From assembly GCA_034044135.1 (NCBI GenBank), contig CP139021.1, positions 5,657,635-5,721,634 of the forward strand: DNA of 64,000 bases, read 5' to 3'. A program made the translations under genes and the position numbers. Below the pieces are notes generated by a model. It saw only the letters and a program-made list of their open reading frames with translations. It ran no database searches and was not told the origin of the DNA. Origin of the DNA: Flammeovirgaceae bacterium SG7u.111. GTDB taxonomy: Bacteria > Bacteroidota > Bacteroidia > Cytophagales > Flammeovirgaceae. How positions within the stretch are numbered: position 1 is the stretch's first letter; each line of letters opens with the position of its first letter. Positions 46,866 to 56,900 of this stretch are shown here, one piece after another.

Positions 46866-47924
46866 TCATCCCTCAATCTTTTCCCTTATGAGCGGCACTT
46901 TTGCGAAGTAAAAACCACCCTTTTCGCTAAACTCCGGCAGCTTCCCAGTAATATACTCGTATCGGCTCAAAAGGTTTTTCTGCCCTGTTTTGGTAGACTC
47001 TATATGCTCGTTCCTAGGTTGAATATTGTTTTTCACTACCAACCAATCATCCTCGTTGTATATTTCAATAGAAAGCGGCTTATGCTCCCCTGCCACATTG
47101 TGTTTTATGGCATTTTCCACCAAAAGCTGCATAGTAGAAGGCGGGACAAAAGTATCGTAAATACGCTCTTCCACACGGATATCTACTGTAAGACCCTCTT
47201 GAAACCTAATATGTTGGAGGTAAATATAATTTTCTATAAAAATCATTTCATCGGCCAACGTTACCAAATTTTGCTCCTTAAACTCCAACGAATATTGGTA
47301 CACTTTCGAAAGCTTCAGCAAAAACTTCCTTGCCGCACTCGGATCTTTTTTCACCAAAGCCCTAGCCATATTTAGCGAGTTGAAAAGAAAATGTGGGTTC
47401 ACCTGCTGGCGCAATTTTTCCAACTGAGCCTTTATATTTTCCTTTTCTTGCCTTTCCGCTTTCACCAGCAGCTCCTCCTTATCGCGGGTAAGCTGGCGGT
47501 TTTCCATCTTCAGCCGATAAGCCTCCAAGGCTTTTTCTATAATGATCTTAAACTCCTCATATTCCCAGGGCTTAGATACATAATTGTAGATTTTACCACG
47601 GTTTACCGCCTCTATGGTCACCTTCATATCGCTGTAACCCGTCAATAGCATACGCATGGCATCAGGATCTATCGCCAATGTCTTCTCCAAAAACTCAACC
47701 CCTGTAGTACCCGGCATCCGTTGGTCGGAAATAATCAATTGAATATCAGAGTTCTCCTTCAATATTTTCAGTCCTTCTTCAGCCGTGTTGGCAAGGTGGA
47801 TATTATACTCTCGCCTAAAAACCGAGCGAAACGAGCGTAAATTCTCCATCTCATCATCTACATAAAGCAGCGTATGTTCAAACTTTTTGCTACGAGCCTT
47901 CCCCTTATTCATCAAATCTTCCAT
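46866..47924 (-). CDS. REC-LytS histidine kinase hybrid
   Basis: The 352-residue soluble protein has an N-terminal receiver domain (LLYVDDEMENLRSF, phospho-Asp67 in IISDQRMPG, Lys in YVSKPWEY). A coiled-coil linker (132-172) and a LytS-type kinase domain follow: His178 in QVNPHFLFNSLN and ATP-binding LLVENAIKHNV. No TM or DNA-binding domain. The receiver preceding the kinase suggests it is driven by another kinase. Its start is only 6 bp after the stop of the exported TPR protein, so the two form an operon. Confidence 0.88.
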   Translation of the reverse strand: MEDLMNKGKARSKKFEHTLLYVDDEMENLRSFRSVFRREYNIHLANTAEEGLKILKENSDIQLIISDQRMPGTTGVEFLEKTLAIDPDAMRMLLTGYSDMKVTIEAVNRGKIYNYVSKPWEYEEFKIIIEKALEAYRLKMENRQLTRDKEELLVKAERQEKENIKAQLEKLRQQVNPHFLFNSLNMARALVKKDPSAARKFLLKLSKVYQYSLEFKEQNLVTLADEMIFIENYIYLQHIRFQEGLTVDIRVEERIYDTFVPPSTMQLLVENAIKHNVAGEHKPLSIEIYNEDDWLVVKNNIQPRNEHIESTKTGQKNLLSRYEYITGKLPEFSEKGGFYFAKVPLIREKIEG

Positions 47925-47930
47925 AAAAAT

Positions 47931-49676
47931 TCAGCGTAGATTCTTCAACGATATTAAAATTTTAGATGCCTTAGCCGAATGAAGCTCGGCCATACCCTTT
48001 TCACCCAATTCTTTGTAGAGAGCCGAAAGGTTTTTGTTTGCCTCCAAGGCCAAGGTAGTTTTTTCTTCAAATACCTTGTGTGAAAGCCTCCAACCCGTTT
48101 CAAAATATGAGAGCGCAAGCCTTTTTTTATCTGCTAACATCAACACATTCCCCATTAGCAAACAAGAATTAGGCATCATAATATGAATTCCATGATAGAC
48201 ATTTTCATAAAAAACAGATTCCCGCTTGGCATAATGATAGGCCGAATCCACTTCCTTTAACTGGTAATAATTCAAGGCAATGGCATGATAAACCGAAGCC
48301 TTCTGATTGTTCATCTGCTCTGGCAACACCTTCAGCACTTCTTTCCAAGCCGTTATTGCCGCCTGAGGTTTTTCAGTTTTCCCGTAGGTAATACCCAAGT
48401 CCGTCCACACATCGGCCAAAAGCGCCAGATACCTCTTTCTATCTAGCTGAAAAATAGAAGCCGCAATCCCTAGCTTTTCAATGGCCAGGTCATTATCACC
48501 CAAATCCATGTAGTGCTTCCCCAGCTTTCTGGCCAATAGAGCAACCTCCACCGAGCTGTTTCCAAAAACAGCTTTATGATAGTTAAAAGCCCCCTCATAC
48601 AGTTCAAAAGCATAATGATAGACCAATTCACCTCCAAAAGCATTCGCAATGTTAATGTATTCTACGGCTAGCTCTCGCTGTTTCAAACTATCACCTAACA
48701 CCCTATTCTTTTTCATATCGAGGTACGCCCTGTACCACTCCGCCGAAGTCGTATAAGCCCTCGCCAAAAAGTACTGCTTGCCCAAAAAGCTCTTATAATT
48801 GATCAGCTCCTCCCTTTTCTCCGGCAACTGCTCATAAATATCCACTACTTTTGCTCCTACCATAGAAGCACTATCATACTGCCCGTTCCTAAAATGCACC
48901 GCCGCTATCGAGCTATACACCAAGGCCACCTCTTGCGAGTTTTGCCCATAAATATGCTTCGTAATTTCCGTAGATTTTCTCAAGTACTTCAGCGCATGCT
49001 GCGTAGAATCGCTTTCCATGTACGACCGCCCAATGCTCTCATACAAATTTGCTATATTTTGGTTCAGTTCACCTGTTTCAGGCAAAATAAAATTGCTTGC
49101 CATTTCCAAGTACCTCGCCGACATCAAAAACTCTTCCTGTTCATAATAAACATTCCCCACCAATACATATAAAAGCACCGATTCGTCCGTAGGCAACATC
49201 CCCTCCTCCTCCGAGTAAATATCCAACGCCCTCAAAATATAAGGCAGCGCAGCCGTATTTCGCCCCTGCACCCTATGGATTTTCCCCAGCAACAAATACA
49301 TAGAAGCCAAAGCTTTCCCGTCCACCTCTTGCTGGCTTTGCGTAATCAACAACGCTTTTTCAGCATACGGCACCGATTCCGAAGCATAGCCCCTATCCGC
49401 CAATAGCTTAGCCGTCACCTTCAGCACCCTCGCCAGCCGAATATCATACTCCTCATAAACCATTTGATAAAGTGCAATCGACTCATCAAAATTCAGCAGC
49501 GCATTAACCACATCATTTTTCCGCAGCAGCGAATCGCCCACGGCAAACTTCCTATTGGCAAAATCAGCCAACACCTCCCTACTGTCTACCTTGCTCACCT
49601 GCGCATGCAAATCGCTCGCCCCACCAACACAGAGCAGCACGCAAACCACCAAAAAGACATACCTGATTTTTCCCAT
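47931..49676 (-). CDS. Exported TPR-repeat protein
   Basis: 581 residues from the ATG at 49676, which opens a signal peptide (YVFLVVCVLLCVGGASDLHAQ). The frame stays open upstream to 49997, but that part covers a structured repeat and is not coding-like. At least nine TPR-type units follow (YASESVPYAEKALLITQSQQ, QHALKYLRKSTEITKHIYG, QAAITAWKEVLKVLPEQM, KRLALSYFETGWRLSHKVF). It lacks the C-terminal TM and kinase that follow TPRs in many Cytophagia sensors; the kinase is instead the next gene. Confidence 0.82.
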   Translation of the reverse strand: MGKIRYVFLVVCVLLCVGGASDLHAQVSKVDSREVLADFANRKFAVGDSLLRKNDVVNALLNFDESIALYQMVYEEYDIRLARVLKVTAKLLADRGYASESVPYAEKALLITQSQQEVDGKALASMYLLLGKIHRVQGRNTAALPYILRALDIYSEEEGMLPTDESVLLYVLVGNVYYEQEEFLMSARYLEMASNFILPETGELNQNIANLYESIGRSYMESDSTQHALKYLRKSTEITKHIYGQNSQEVALVYSSIAAVHFRNGQYDSASMVGAKVVDIYEQLPEKREELINYKSFLGKQYFLARAYTTSAEWYRAYLDMKKNRVLGDSLKQRELAVEYINIANAFGGELVYHYAFELYEGAFNYHKAVFGNSSVEVALLARKLGKHYMDLGDNDLAIEKLGIAASIFQLDRKRYLALLADVWTDLGITYGKTEKPQAAITAWKEVLKVLPEQMNNQKASVYHAIALNYYQLKEVDSAYHYAKRESVFYENVYHGIHIMMPNSCLLMGNVLMLADKKRLALSYFETGWRLSHKVFEEKTTLALEANKNLSALYKELGEKGMAELHSAKASKILISLKNLR

Positions 49677-49755
49677 CTCCAAACAAAACCAATGTTCTCC
49701 TGCTAAAGTTTGAGAAAACAAACGACATATACCACACCAAAGCAGAAAAAACTTT

Positions 49756-49868
49756 GGGCGCACTATGCCCAGCCCGAAAATGGGCAAGGGCAAACCCCGC
49801 CCCGGCTGGTCAAGCCACCCATCGCACCAGCCATTTCGGTCTTGCCCTAGCCTCTTTTCCCAGTGCGC
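49756..49868 (+). repeat. Dispersed structured element, copy 3
   Basis: GGGCGCACT ... AGTGCGC: terminal stem GCGCACT/AGTGCGC perfect. Inner stems GGGCAAG/CTTGCCC and GGCTGGT/ACCAGCC are also perfect. Core CCACCCA-t-CGCAC...ATTTCGGTCT. Longest and best-paired of the three copies. Confidence 0.78.
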
Positions 49869-50002
49869 ATACAAGAGCCGTAAAAAATTCACTGGGGGGG
49901 CTTTATTAAGATGGACTAAATAACCGTCATTTTTGTAAAGATATTTAGAGAAAAAAACCTGTAGGGGTTTCACAATTGTAGTAATTAGCATAAACATTCT
50001 AT

Positions 50003-50066
50003 CAACCCCGTGAGGGGTTGCAGAAACCTACATTTTACACAAATTCTGCAACCCCTCACGGGGTTG
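50003..50066. repeat. Nested perfect inverted repeat
   Basis: 23-bp arms (50003-50025 and 50044-50066) are exactly complementary, with an 18-nt spacer and T5 after the right arm. Each arm contains its own dyad CAACCCC-GTGA-GGGGTTG or its equivalent, so alternative folds are possible. Confidence 0.8.
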
Positions 50067-50393
50067 TTTTTCATTTGCTTCGCCAAATCTACAATAATGG
50101 AACCTCTACGAGGTTCTTTTACATCTAATAAAATCTCCAAACGGGACAGTTTTCAATGTTGCAGATGGGCCACAGGCTACTATTTAGACATAATCAATTA
50201 TATCGCTTAAAAAGTCAATCTTAATAAAGTCCCCGTTTGGCAAAAAACAACATCGGCTTTAGCCTAAACCAAACCATGATATCACCATTTATAGAAAATG
50301 AAAAAACTCAAAAGCAGCACGGATCTTTACTAATTCCCTATTTTCACTACCTTCGGAAATAACAATACGAGATGAATTCTTAATGAGAAAACA

Positions 50394-51266
50394 ATGCAAT
50401 TAAAGGACAGATTAAAAGGATGCCTGATTTGCGGAGCAATAGGCGACGCTGTTGGTGGAAAGTACGAAGGAAATGAAATAAATGAAGATATTGATTTTGA
50501 TTTCGATTGGTCAATTTCCGATGATACCCAACTCACTCTAGCCACTTGTGAAGCCATCTTCAATACCCAAAAAGTCCTGCCTGAAAAAGTTGCCGCTAGG
50601 TTTCTCGACTGGTACAACCGAAGAAAATTAACAGGATTGGGCTCTAGCACCCTAAAAGCATTGCGCGAACTGCAAGTTGGCGGCCATTGGGCCCTAGTAG
50701 GCCGCTCAGGTGAGTTTGCCGCAGGAAATGGCGCTGCAATGAGAATTGCCCCTCTTGCTTTTAAGAAAGAGATAGACAGGTTAACCATCAAAGACGTAAG
50801 CAATATAACCCACAAAAATGACGAAGCATATACAGGAGCTTTAGGGATATACTATTCCGTTCTTCACGCCATTAACGGCAACTGGACTGGCGAACAAAAC
50901 CTCATCAGTCTTATTTTACCCGATTTACCCGACACCAGAGTGAAAGATAGATTAATCGAATTAAACCAACACTCAGGCTTATCCATATTGCAGATTGGCC
51001 AAAAACTCAAGGCAACTGGATACGTGGTTGACTCTGTACCCATTTCAATTTTTGCAGCTCAGAAAATAGGGCAGATGGAATTTAACACCATCATCACCGA
51101 CCTGATAAAAATAGGCGGAGATACTGACACCACTTGCTCGATGACCGGTCAGATTATTGACACTTTAATAGGCACCGAAGCAATCCCCAGCGACTGGGTG
51201 TCAAAATACCAAAGCCTCCAAATTTCAGAGTTAGTTGATGAATTAGCTGAGAAATGGAAAGCTTAG
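50394..51266 (+). CDS. ADP-ribosylglycohydrolase family protein
   Basis: The 290-residue protein removes ADP-ribose from proteins or small molecules. Metal-binding and fold signatures: GCLICGAIGDAVGGKYEG near the N-terminus, SDDTQLTLATCEAI, GNGAAMRIAPLA, and KIGGDTDTTCSMTGQIIDTLIG near the C-terminus (the two Asp-rich dinuclear Mg2+ ligands). Normal length for DraG/ARH-type enzymes. No ADP-ribosyltransferase gene is adjacent. Confidence 0.9.
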   Translation: MQLKDRLKGCLICGAIGDAVGGKYEGNEINEDIDFDFDWSISDDTQLTLATCEAIFNTQKVLPEKVAARFLDWYNRRKLTGLGSSTLKALRELQVGGHWALVGRSGEFAAGNGAAMRIAPLAFKKEIDRLTIKDVSNITHKNDEAYTGALGIYYSVLHAINGNWTGEQNLISLILPDLPDTRVKDRLIELNQHSGLSILQIGQKLKATGYVVDSVPISIFAAQKIGQMEFNTIITDLIKIGGDTDTTCSMTGQIIDTLIGTEAIPSDWVSKYQSLQISELVDELAEKWKA

Positions 51267-51360
51267 CAATAAACCAGTTCCCTCACCGCCCAAATCATCA
51301 TTTGTAAATCCCCCCTTCTAAAACCCACTTTTTTTTATGAATTTGGCAGCATCGTGCAAC

Positions 51361-51368
51361 TATCTTTG
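51361..51368 (+). promoter_or_regulatory. -7-like box for the ECF operon
   Basis: TATCTTTG matches TAnnTTTG, 48 bp upstream of the sigma gene start. TTTG at 51342 is closer than the usual -33 spacing. Confidence 0.35.
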
Positions 51369-51415
51369 GTACGAGTTGTCATTAAATCAGAATAGCACTA
51401 GAGCTTACATACACT

Positions 51416-51961
51416 TTGGAAAACAGAAAATATTTAGAACCAAACAAGTCCGTGATAGAAGGCTGTTTGGCTGGCAGTAGAAAAGCACAGTTTGAAGTTT
51501 ATAGCCTTTATTCAAAGGCAATGTTCAATGTTTGCATGCGTATAGTCAATAATACCGAAGAAGCAGAAGACATTTTGCAAGAAGCTTTTTTGAGTGCTTT
51601 CAAGAACATAAAAAGTTATAAATGGGAAGCTGCTTTTGGTGCTTGGCTCAAGCGGATAGTCGTAAACTATTCCATCAATCATATTAGGAAAAGAAAACTG
51701 GAAGTGGTTTCTATGGAGGAAAGTAACCCTGTAGAAAAAGTGGAAGAAACTCCACCAGATTACGAACTAGAACTGACAGTGGAAAAAGTAAGAAATGCTA
51801 TCCAACTGTTGCCCGACGGCTATCGGGTCGTGTTTTCGCTCTACTTGTTGGAAGGCTACGACCACGGAGAAATTGCGGAGATCTTGAACATTACCGAATC
51901 GACTTCTAAATCGCAGTACAACAGAGCCAAAAAGAAACTAAGAGAGCTTATTGCCGCATAA
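51416..51961 (+). CDS. ECF sigma-70-type RNA polymerase factor
   Basis: The 181-residue protein starts at TTG 51416; there is no upstream in-frame ATG before a stop, and the first internal Met is within region 2. Region 2: NNTEEAEDILQEAFLSAFKNIKSY. Region 4 HTH: LLEGYDHGEIAEILNITESTSKSQYNRAKKKLR. First gene of a three-gene operon with a membrane anti-sigma-like protein and a DUF4097 protein. Confidence 0.92.
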   Translation: MENRKYLEPNKSVIEGCLAGSRKAQFEVYSLYSKAMFNVCMRIVNNTEEAEDILQEAFLSAFKNIKSYKWEAAFGAWLKRIVVNYSINHIRKRKLEVVSMEESNPVEKVEETPPDYELELTVEKVRNAIQLLPDGYRVVFSLYLLEGYDHGEIAEILNITESTSKSQYNRAKKKLRELIAA

Positions 51962-51985
51962 CCACAAGAATTAGAACAACTAGAA

Positions 51986-52762
51986 ATGGACAAATTAGAA
52001 AAATATATCACCGAAAACTTACCAGCCTTTGACCAGCATCGCCCTCCAAAAGCGGTCTGGGCAAAGATTCGGAAAGAGTTGGACGAGGATGCGCTCATTG
52101 CTTTTATAGAGCAAAATAAGCAAGAGCTGGAAACACTTTCGCCAAACGAAAACCTTTGGAAAAAAATAGCTGAGAAGCTGGAAGACCAACAACTAGGCGG
52201 CTGGATGGAAAACCACCGAGCAGAACTAGATCAATTTAGCCCAAGCAGCAGCCTTTGGGACAAAATTGACCAAGAGCTGGACTCAGAAACTCCACAAAAA
52301 ACAGCAGCCAAAGAGGTGAAAATGGTGCCTGCAAGCCTGCTGTGGAAAGTTGCCGCTTCATTTTTGATATTACTCGTTTCTGTATCTACATTCCAATATT
52401 ACCTGAGCCAGCCTACTGAGGACGGTGCATTCCAAGTTCCCGACGAAGAAAATTCGATAGCCGAACTTGTGGAAGCAGAGCAGTATTACACTTCTCTCAT
52501 TCACCAAAAACAGGTGATAATCAATAATTTCGACTTAGAAAACGAAGAGCTTACGGAAGATTTCCAACAGGAAATAGCCGAATTAGACTCGATGTACCAG
52601 CTAATGAAAGTAGAGTTTGAAGAAAGCCAACACAATGAAAATGTGATGAGCGCCATGATTGGCAACCTCCAGCTCCGAATAGAAATTTTGAACCAGCAAC
52701 TTCACATACTAGAGAAAGTGAAGGCTTTGGAAAATGGCCAAACCCAAAGCATCAATCTCTAG
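51986..52762 (+). CDS. Single-TM anti-sigma-like protein with triplicated LWxKI motif
   Basis: The 258-residue protein has a cytoplasmic N-terminal part that repeats a motif three times: AVWAKIRKELDED, NLWKKIAEKLEDQ, SLWDKIDQELDSE. One TM lies at about 119-136 (VAASFLILLVSVSTFQYY). A coiled-coil extracytoplasmic domain of about 115 residues follows. Position directly after an ECF sigma gene and topology indicate an anti-sigma factor, though no zinc-finger ASD motif is present. Confidence 0.72.
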   Translation: MDKLEKYITENLPAFDQHRPPKAVWAKIRKELDEDALIAFIEQNKQELETLSPNENLWKKIAEKLEDQQLGGWMENHRAELDQFSPSSSLWDKIDQELDSETPQKTAAKEVKMVPASLLWKVAASFLILLVSVSTFQYYLSQPTEDGAFQVPDEENSIAELVEAEQYYTSLIHQKQVIINNFDLENEELTEDFQQEIAELDSMYQLMKVEFEESQHNENVMSAMIGNLQLRIEILNQQLHILEKVKALENGQTQSINL

Positions 52763-52812
52763 AACGAACCATTCCCAAATCATTTAAAATACTATCAAAA
52801 CACGCACAAACA

Positions 52813-53820
52813 ATGAAAAATATCGCAATATATAGGCTTTTCATCTTGGCATTCACCTTGGCTTGCTTCACGCAATTTGCCCAGGCTCAAGACAGAAAAA
52901 ATGAGATCCAGAAAAAAATCAACAAGCAATATAGTGTTGATAAAAATGTACTGGTAGACCTTTCGAACCGCTATGGCGAAGTGAGGGTAAATACATGGCA
53001 AAAGAATGAAGTGACCATAGAGGTGACAGTTAAAGCATGGGGGAATAACCCTTCCCAAGCACAGGAATACCTCGATAGGGTAACCATCAATTACAACAAT
53101 TCGAGCGATTATATCAAATTTGAGACGAATGTAGGAAATAATAATTCTAACTGGAAAAGAGGTGGTTTTGAGATCAATTACTTAGTGAACATGCCAGCAG
53201 CCAACCCCCTGAAGCTGATAAACAAATACGGAGCAACCTATGTGGGCGATTTGCAAAACGATGTGGATGTGATAGTGGCATACGGAAGCTTCACCGCCGG
53301 CAACCTTTCCGGGTCAGAAACCGAAATAGATGTGAGCTACGGAAGTGCGGAAATTGCTTCGGTAAAAGATGGAGAGATCAATACCAAATATTGTAAATTC
53401 CTCAATGTGAAGGAAGGGAAAAAGTTGAGCATCGTAGATAAATATGGCAGGGTAGAGATTGGGGAAATTGACGAGCTGGACATTGAACTAGGTTACTCCA
53501 AGCTAGACATAGAGCGAGTAAGCAAACTGCTAAAAGTATATGCAAAATATTCTGGTGGCAGAATAGAAAATGTGGTAGATGGCTTTGAGGAAATCTACAT
53601 CAAAACCTCCTACGGCTCTTTTGACATAGGCCTGGACGATGCCAACAACTTTGAATTTGAAGTTGAGACACGTTACGGAAATTTCAAAAACTCCACTTCG
53701 GGGCTGGACATCAAAAAACAGATTATTCATAATACTTCACAAGAATATGCGGGAGTAAAAGGTAACGGAAGTGCCAAAATCTCTGTGTATGCCTCGTATG
53801 GCAGCGTGAAGTTTCAGTAA
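52813..53820 (+). CDS. DUF4097-family exported beta-helix-like protein
   Basis: The 335-residue protein has a signal peptide (FILAFTLACFTQFAQA). Repeating short strands such as NRYGEVRVNTWQ, NKYGATYVGDL, VAYGSFTAGNL, VSYGSAEIASV, DKYGRVEIGEI, KTSYGSFDIGL and ASYGSVKFQ form the stacked-strand pattern of DUF4097/DUF4098 proteins. Likely a periplasmic or surface target of the ECF sigma operon; function unknown. Confidence 0.82.
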   Translation: MKNIAIYRLFILAFTLACFTQFAQAQDRKNEIQKKINKQYSVDKNVLVDLSNRYGEVRVNTWQKNEVTIEVTVKAWGNNPSQAQEYLDRVTINYNNSSDYIKFETNVGNNNSNWKRGGFEINYLVNMPAANPLKLINKYGATYVGDLQNDVDVIVAYGSFTAGNLSGSETEIDVSYGSAEIASVKDGEINTKYCKFLNVKEGKKLSIVDKYGRVEIGEIDELDIELGYSKLDIERVSKLLKVYAKYSGGRIENVVDGFEEIYIKTSYGSFDIGLDDANNFEFEVETRYGNFKNSTSGLDIKKQIIHNTSQEYAGVKGNGSAKISVYASYGSVKFQ

Positions 53821-53841
53821 CAGTTAAAAACCATTGGAACT

Positions 53842-53880
53842 AAAGCCGTCTTTCAGCACACTGGAAGACGGCTTTTTCTT
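53842..53880 (+). terminator. Terminator of the ECF operon
   Basis: 15-bp stem AAAGCCGTCTTTCAG / CTGGAAGACGGCTTT with one U-G pair and a 4-nt loop, then T-rich sequence. Confidence 0.88.
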
Positions 53881-53904
53881 TTTCATCAACACATCAACTC
53901 ATTC

Positions 53905-56900
53905 CTACCTTCCACTTTTTGACTGCTTCCTCACTTCAGAAGGTTGAATATTGTATTCTTTCAAATAAGCCCGACTAAAATAGCTTGGTTCGTTGAAACC
54001 TACCTTAAAAGATATTTCAGCTAGAGTGAGATCTGTAGTTTCCAGCATTTTCCTAGCCTTTTCTAGGCGATGGAAACGGATATAGCCCGAAGTATTTTTC
54101 CCTGTTATCGAAGTGATTTTCCTATGAAGCTGGGTACGACTCATCGCCATTTCTTCGGTCAGGAAAGTAATATCGAAATCAGGGTTTTCCAAGTTTCCAT
54201 CTATCACCTTATTGAGTTTGATGAGGAAATTATCCGTCACTTTAGTAGGTAGGTCGTCGGTACTTGGAAAAGGACCAAGCTGGGCATAGCGGGTACGCAA
54301 CTGCCGCCTTATAGCTACACATCGGCTAACGGTCACCAGCAGCTCTTCCTTGTGGAAAGGCTTTGTGAGGTACGCATCAGCCCCCAAATTCAAGCCATTT
54401 ATCCGGTCTCCGACTGTAGCTTTTGCTGTTAGGAACACTATGGGAATATGGCTGGTTTTTTCATCTTGTTTCAGTCGTTTACACAGTGCTAGTCCATCCA
54501 GCTTTGGCATCATGATGTCACAAACAATCACATCTGGAATAAAATGTAGCGCTTTTTCAACCCCCTCTACCCCATTGGTGGCAAGCCTGACCTGATACGT
54601 ATCACCCAAACATGTTTTCAAATAAGCCCTCAAATCGGGATTATCTTCCACCACCAAAGCAACATTCCGCTCTTCTGGCTCCCCAACTTCTGCCTCCTCT
54701 ATCTCGTCCACTTCGGCCAGCACATCCGTCACTGTCCAGTTGCTTGTGCTGTACTGTTCCTTAGGTGACATCATTTTGGCTTCGTTGGTAATAGGAAGTA
54801 AAATACTGAATTCCGTTCCTTCATTTGGAACTGACTCAACTGATATTTCCCCTCCCATCAACCGTATCAAATCTTTGGCAAGCGCAAGCCCGACCCCGCT
54901 GCCCTCATGTTCCCGAGTAGTAGCATCATCGGCTTGGTAGAACAAATCAAAAATATGCTGGAGCTTATCTTCGGTAATTCCAATTCCCGAGTCTTTCACG
55001 CTCAATAAAAAATACTCATTTCCCCAAGCTTCCTCCTTTGCGACCCGCACTGTCACCCCTCCTTTTTGGGTAAATTTCACTGCATTGGATAGCAAATTAG
55101 ATATCACCTGATTGAGTTTTTCAGGATCATAATCCATTACCAACTTCTTCACTTCTGAGTCTACCGATATCGAAATCTTTTTTTTCTCTGTCAAAGCTTG
55201 AAAAGGCTCCACGGTATATTTGACAAAAGCAACCACGTCGCCTTGCTGGAACTGGAGAGCCATGGAGCCTGCCTCTATTTTAGAAAGGGCAAGCAGTTGA
55301 TTTACCAGATTGAGCAAAGCCCGGGCATTTCTGCGGATCATGTTGCTGGCGTCTAACAGGTTGCTTGCCGAGCTATGCACCAAATTATCGGTCAGCCCTA
55401 AAATTACGGTCAGTGGCGTGCGGAACTCATGAGTGATATTGGTATAAAACCTCGCCTTAAAATCATTGAGTTCTTTCAAGCGGTTCATGTCCGCTACTTG
55501 TAACCTTCTCTTGATCTGAAACCTATAAATAAGCACTAATACAGTTGCAAAAATCAGGAAATAGCTTGTGTACGCCGACCAAGTAGCCCACCAAGGCGGA
55601 GCGATGTTTATTCGTAGCGAAATCCCTTCCTCATTCCAAACGCCATCATTATTCGAAGCTTTTACCCTAAACACATATTCCCCTGGGGAAATATTTGTGT
55701 AGATGGCTGTCCTTTCCGTACCTAGTTCACGCCAGTCGCGGTCATTTTTTTCCAAAAAAACTTTGTAGTGGTTTTTCTCTGGGCTATTAAAATGAAGGGC
55801 TGAAAACTTTATAGAAAGGTCGTTTTGCCAATGTTCTAACTGAACTTCTTCGGTAAGAGAAATATGTTGGGAAAGCGGTGAATCTCCACCCACTTCCAGC
55901 TCTTCTCCAAACACTTTAAAGCTTGTAAAAACCACTTGGGGCGTGATGGGGCTCTGAATTATTTCGTCGGGATGAAAGCTCAGAACTCCTTTGAAAGAAG
56001 AAAAAAACAGCTCCCCGTTTTTGCTTTTATAAGGATTTTTCCCCGTTATCGAGTTAATAGGCAATCCGTCGGACTGAAAGTAGTTTTGGAAGGTTTCTGT
56101 TTGAGGATCGAAGCAAGAAAGCCCGTGGAAAGTCCCAATCCATATACAGCCCTTGTTGTCTTCCAATATCCCATACGTTTTGTTGTGTGCAAGTCCATCT
56201 TCGGTGGTAAACTGCTCAACTTCCTTCGTTTTGGTATTGATCCGAACCACGCCCGAAGCATACGTTCTTGCCCACAAATTTCCTTGGCTATCTACAAACT
56301 TCGGCTTCCCACCCGTAATTTCATATTTCTCAAAAAGATCATCGGTCGCCATTTCGGTTTCGGGAATTTCATCAGGGTTGAAAGAATAAAATGTGTTCCC
56401 CTCACTTCCCAACCATACCGTATTAAAATCATCTACCACTATAGAAGTGATCACCTCACTGAAGCTTCTTCTTTCTTGATAGCCCGGATATCGGTAATGC
56501 TTTATCACACCAGTTTCGGGCTCCCAATAAGTAAGCCTTCCCGAAAAACTAATCCACAAATTCCCCTTTTTATCCGTTGCCACCGCATCGCACTTTTCCA
56601 AGGCATCCACCTTGTCGTGCAAGCCGTCAATCTGTATAAAAGATCCGTCCGAGGGGTTGAATTTTTCCAAACCATGGTCCGCCGCCAACCACACATACCC
56701 ATCCTTCCCAAAAGCCATATCCCACACATAATTATGGTTCGTAAGAGCAGTGCTTTCGTTTTTGGCATTATGAATACGATATGGATATCTATAATTAGTA
56801 TAAATCCCACTTTCAGGATCAAACCTATCAATTCCTTTTTCTGTAGAAAAAAACACATTTTCCTTTTCATCCGAAAAAATCACGCTCACATTATCGCTAC

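Larger units (their letters stand above)
49677..50393. other. Divergent intergenic region with structured repeats
   Basis: About 720 bp holding element copy 3 (49756-49868), a nested 23-bp inverted repeat (50003-50066) and a short dyad (50100-50116). No gene recognised. Confidence 0.65.

Noticed and set aside
49677-49997. N-terminal extension of the TPR protein
   Set aside because: The extension has no ordered features and covers the structured element; the signal peptide starts at 49676.
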